The notes below the pieces were generated by a model. That model had not been told where the DNA came from and did no database searches. It was given only the letters and a program-made list of their open reading frames with translations. Made by a program: the position numbers and the translations under genes. A stretch of DNA of 43,123 nucleotides from Catenibacterium mitsuoka_A. GTDB taxonomy: Bacteria > Bacillota_I > Bacilli_A > Erysipelotrichales > Coprobacillaceae. Positions 42,673 to 43,123 of the stretch are shown here, piece after piece (within the stretch, counting starts at the first letter, position 1; each line of letters starts with the position of its first letter). Location of the stretch: the NCBI RefSeq assembly GCF_964259225.1, contig NZ_CAXVKN010000008.1. One strand, given 5' to 3'.

Positions 42673-43123
42673 GAATCGCTTCTATGACATGAAGAAAGAT
42701 GTCATAAAGATTAGAAATATCAACAAGCACATCTCCACACTCTAATGAGTGATTTGCATCACGATAGAGAATAAGTGGAATATGTGCTTCATCACATGCA
42801 CATTGAATGAGATTTGTTTTGGCCCATGGGTCATTTGTACCATGGAAAGCAATACCATTTAAACTATACTTGAAAGTTGCAACAAGTGGTGTGAAGTAAA
42901 TAGAATACGCATTCACATGATGTTCTTCATTGAAACGTGCACTAATGGCAGTACCAATACTTTTTGATACAAATAGGATTTCATCATAAGTAGAAAATGG
43001 AATATCTTTAAGAATTTCTTCAGTCTGCGCATAACCAATATCTTCAGCCTGCTTAATTAATTCATCTTTATCTTTCATATGAGGAAAGTGTTTATAGTTC
43101 ACTTCAATGATCTCATAGCCATA
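42653..43123 (-). CDS. Alpha/beta hydrolase, N-terminus off the right edge
   Basis: The frame is open from the right edge to TAG at 42655-42653, about 156 residues seen. A GTG at 43102 could be read as a start, but the frame continues upstream with protein-like sequence (YGYEIIEVNYKHF) to the edge, so the gene is probably longer. LFVSKSIGTAIS looks like the nucleophile elbow (Ser in SKSIG), GIAFHGTNDPW carries the likely Asp, and ANHSLE the likely His. This Ser-Asp-His order fits a small serine hydrolase of the alpha/beta fold. Substrate unknown. It converges on the CinA-like gene. Confidence 0.7.
   Translation of the reverse strand, partial: YGYEIIEVNYKHFPHMKDKDELIKQAEDIGYAQTEEILKDIPFSTYDEILFVSKSIGTAISARFNEEHHVNAYSIYFTPLVATFKYSLNGIAFHGTNDPWAKTNLIQCACDEAHIPLILYRDANHSLECGDVLVDISNLYDIFLHVIEAIQTVYPL

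Noticed and set aside
1..43123. CRISPR arrays, tRNA or rRNA genes
   Set aside because: Reading the intergenic stretches showed no regularly spaced direct repeats and no tRNA cloverleaf with CCA-type end or rRNA-like segments.

Overview
The window reads as chromosomal DNA of a low-GC Gram-positive (Firmicutes) bacterium. The evidence is AT-rich coding sequence, strong AGGAGG-type ribosome binding sites, two T-box leaders, a DnaB/DnaI-type helicase-loading gene pair, a short Gram-positive DnaE, sortase-dependent surface proteins and intrinsic terminators after most transcription units. Gene content and protein style suggest a gut member of the Erysipelotrichia (relatives of Catenibacterium, Kandleria or Holdemanella). 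That placement is inference from memory and was not tested by a search.

Layout. (1) 1-1300, minus strand: a decayed transposon region, with a tnpB (IS200/IS605/IS607 type) running off the left edge, a small overlapping ORF before it, a hairpin, and the wrecked start of an IS607-type serine recombinase. (2) 1365-2639: an alpha-amylase lacking its N-terminus, beside the transposon debris. (3) 2970-3707: an RpiR-type regulator. (4) 4044-7929: a sortase/pilus locus showing decay. It holds a signal peptidase with Arg at the catalytic Lys position, a major pilin missing its 5' end and carrying two in-frame TGA codons, an intact-looking class C sortase, a second wall-anchored pilin and a sortase-like small membrane protein. 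(5) 7985-14357: a T-box-controlled aromatic operon (aroF-aroB-aroA-aroC-pheA-aroK), apparently Phe-responsive. (6) 14431-18679: a purine permease, a TIM-barrel protein of unknown role under a palindromic operator-like site, and thyA-folA-plsC. (7) 18758-28889: a tightly packed replication/repair operon (dnaE-polA-mutM-oxidoreductase-coaE-dnaB-dnaI). (8) 28985-31443: the glycolytic pair pfkA-pyk. (9) T-box-controlled thrS, then proB-proA. (10) 36014-41056: a MarR regulator with a heterodimeric ABC exporter, one subunit carrying a roughly 330-residue extracellular coiled-coil insert. (11) A GNAT acetyltransferase and a CinA-like protein, converging on a partial alpha/beta hydrolase at the right edge.

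How the genes work together: most of the window is housekeeping (shikimate pathway to phenylalanine, thymidylate/folate, DNA replication and repair, lower glycolysis, proline synthesis). The accessory parts are the transposon remnant, the pilus locus and the exporter. The most unusual signals are a DnaI whose Walker A motif is gone, the combination of altered or broken parts in the pilus locus, a ThrRS without a TGS domain, the exporter with a heptad-repeat ectodomain, and a precisely spaced pair of MarR-type operator palindromes.
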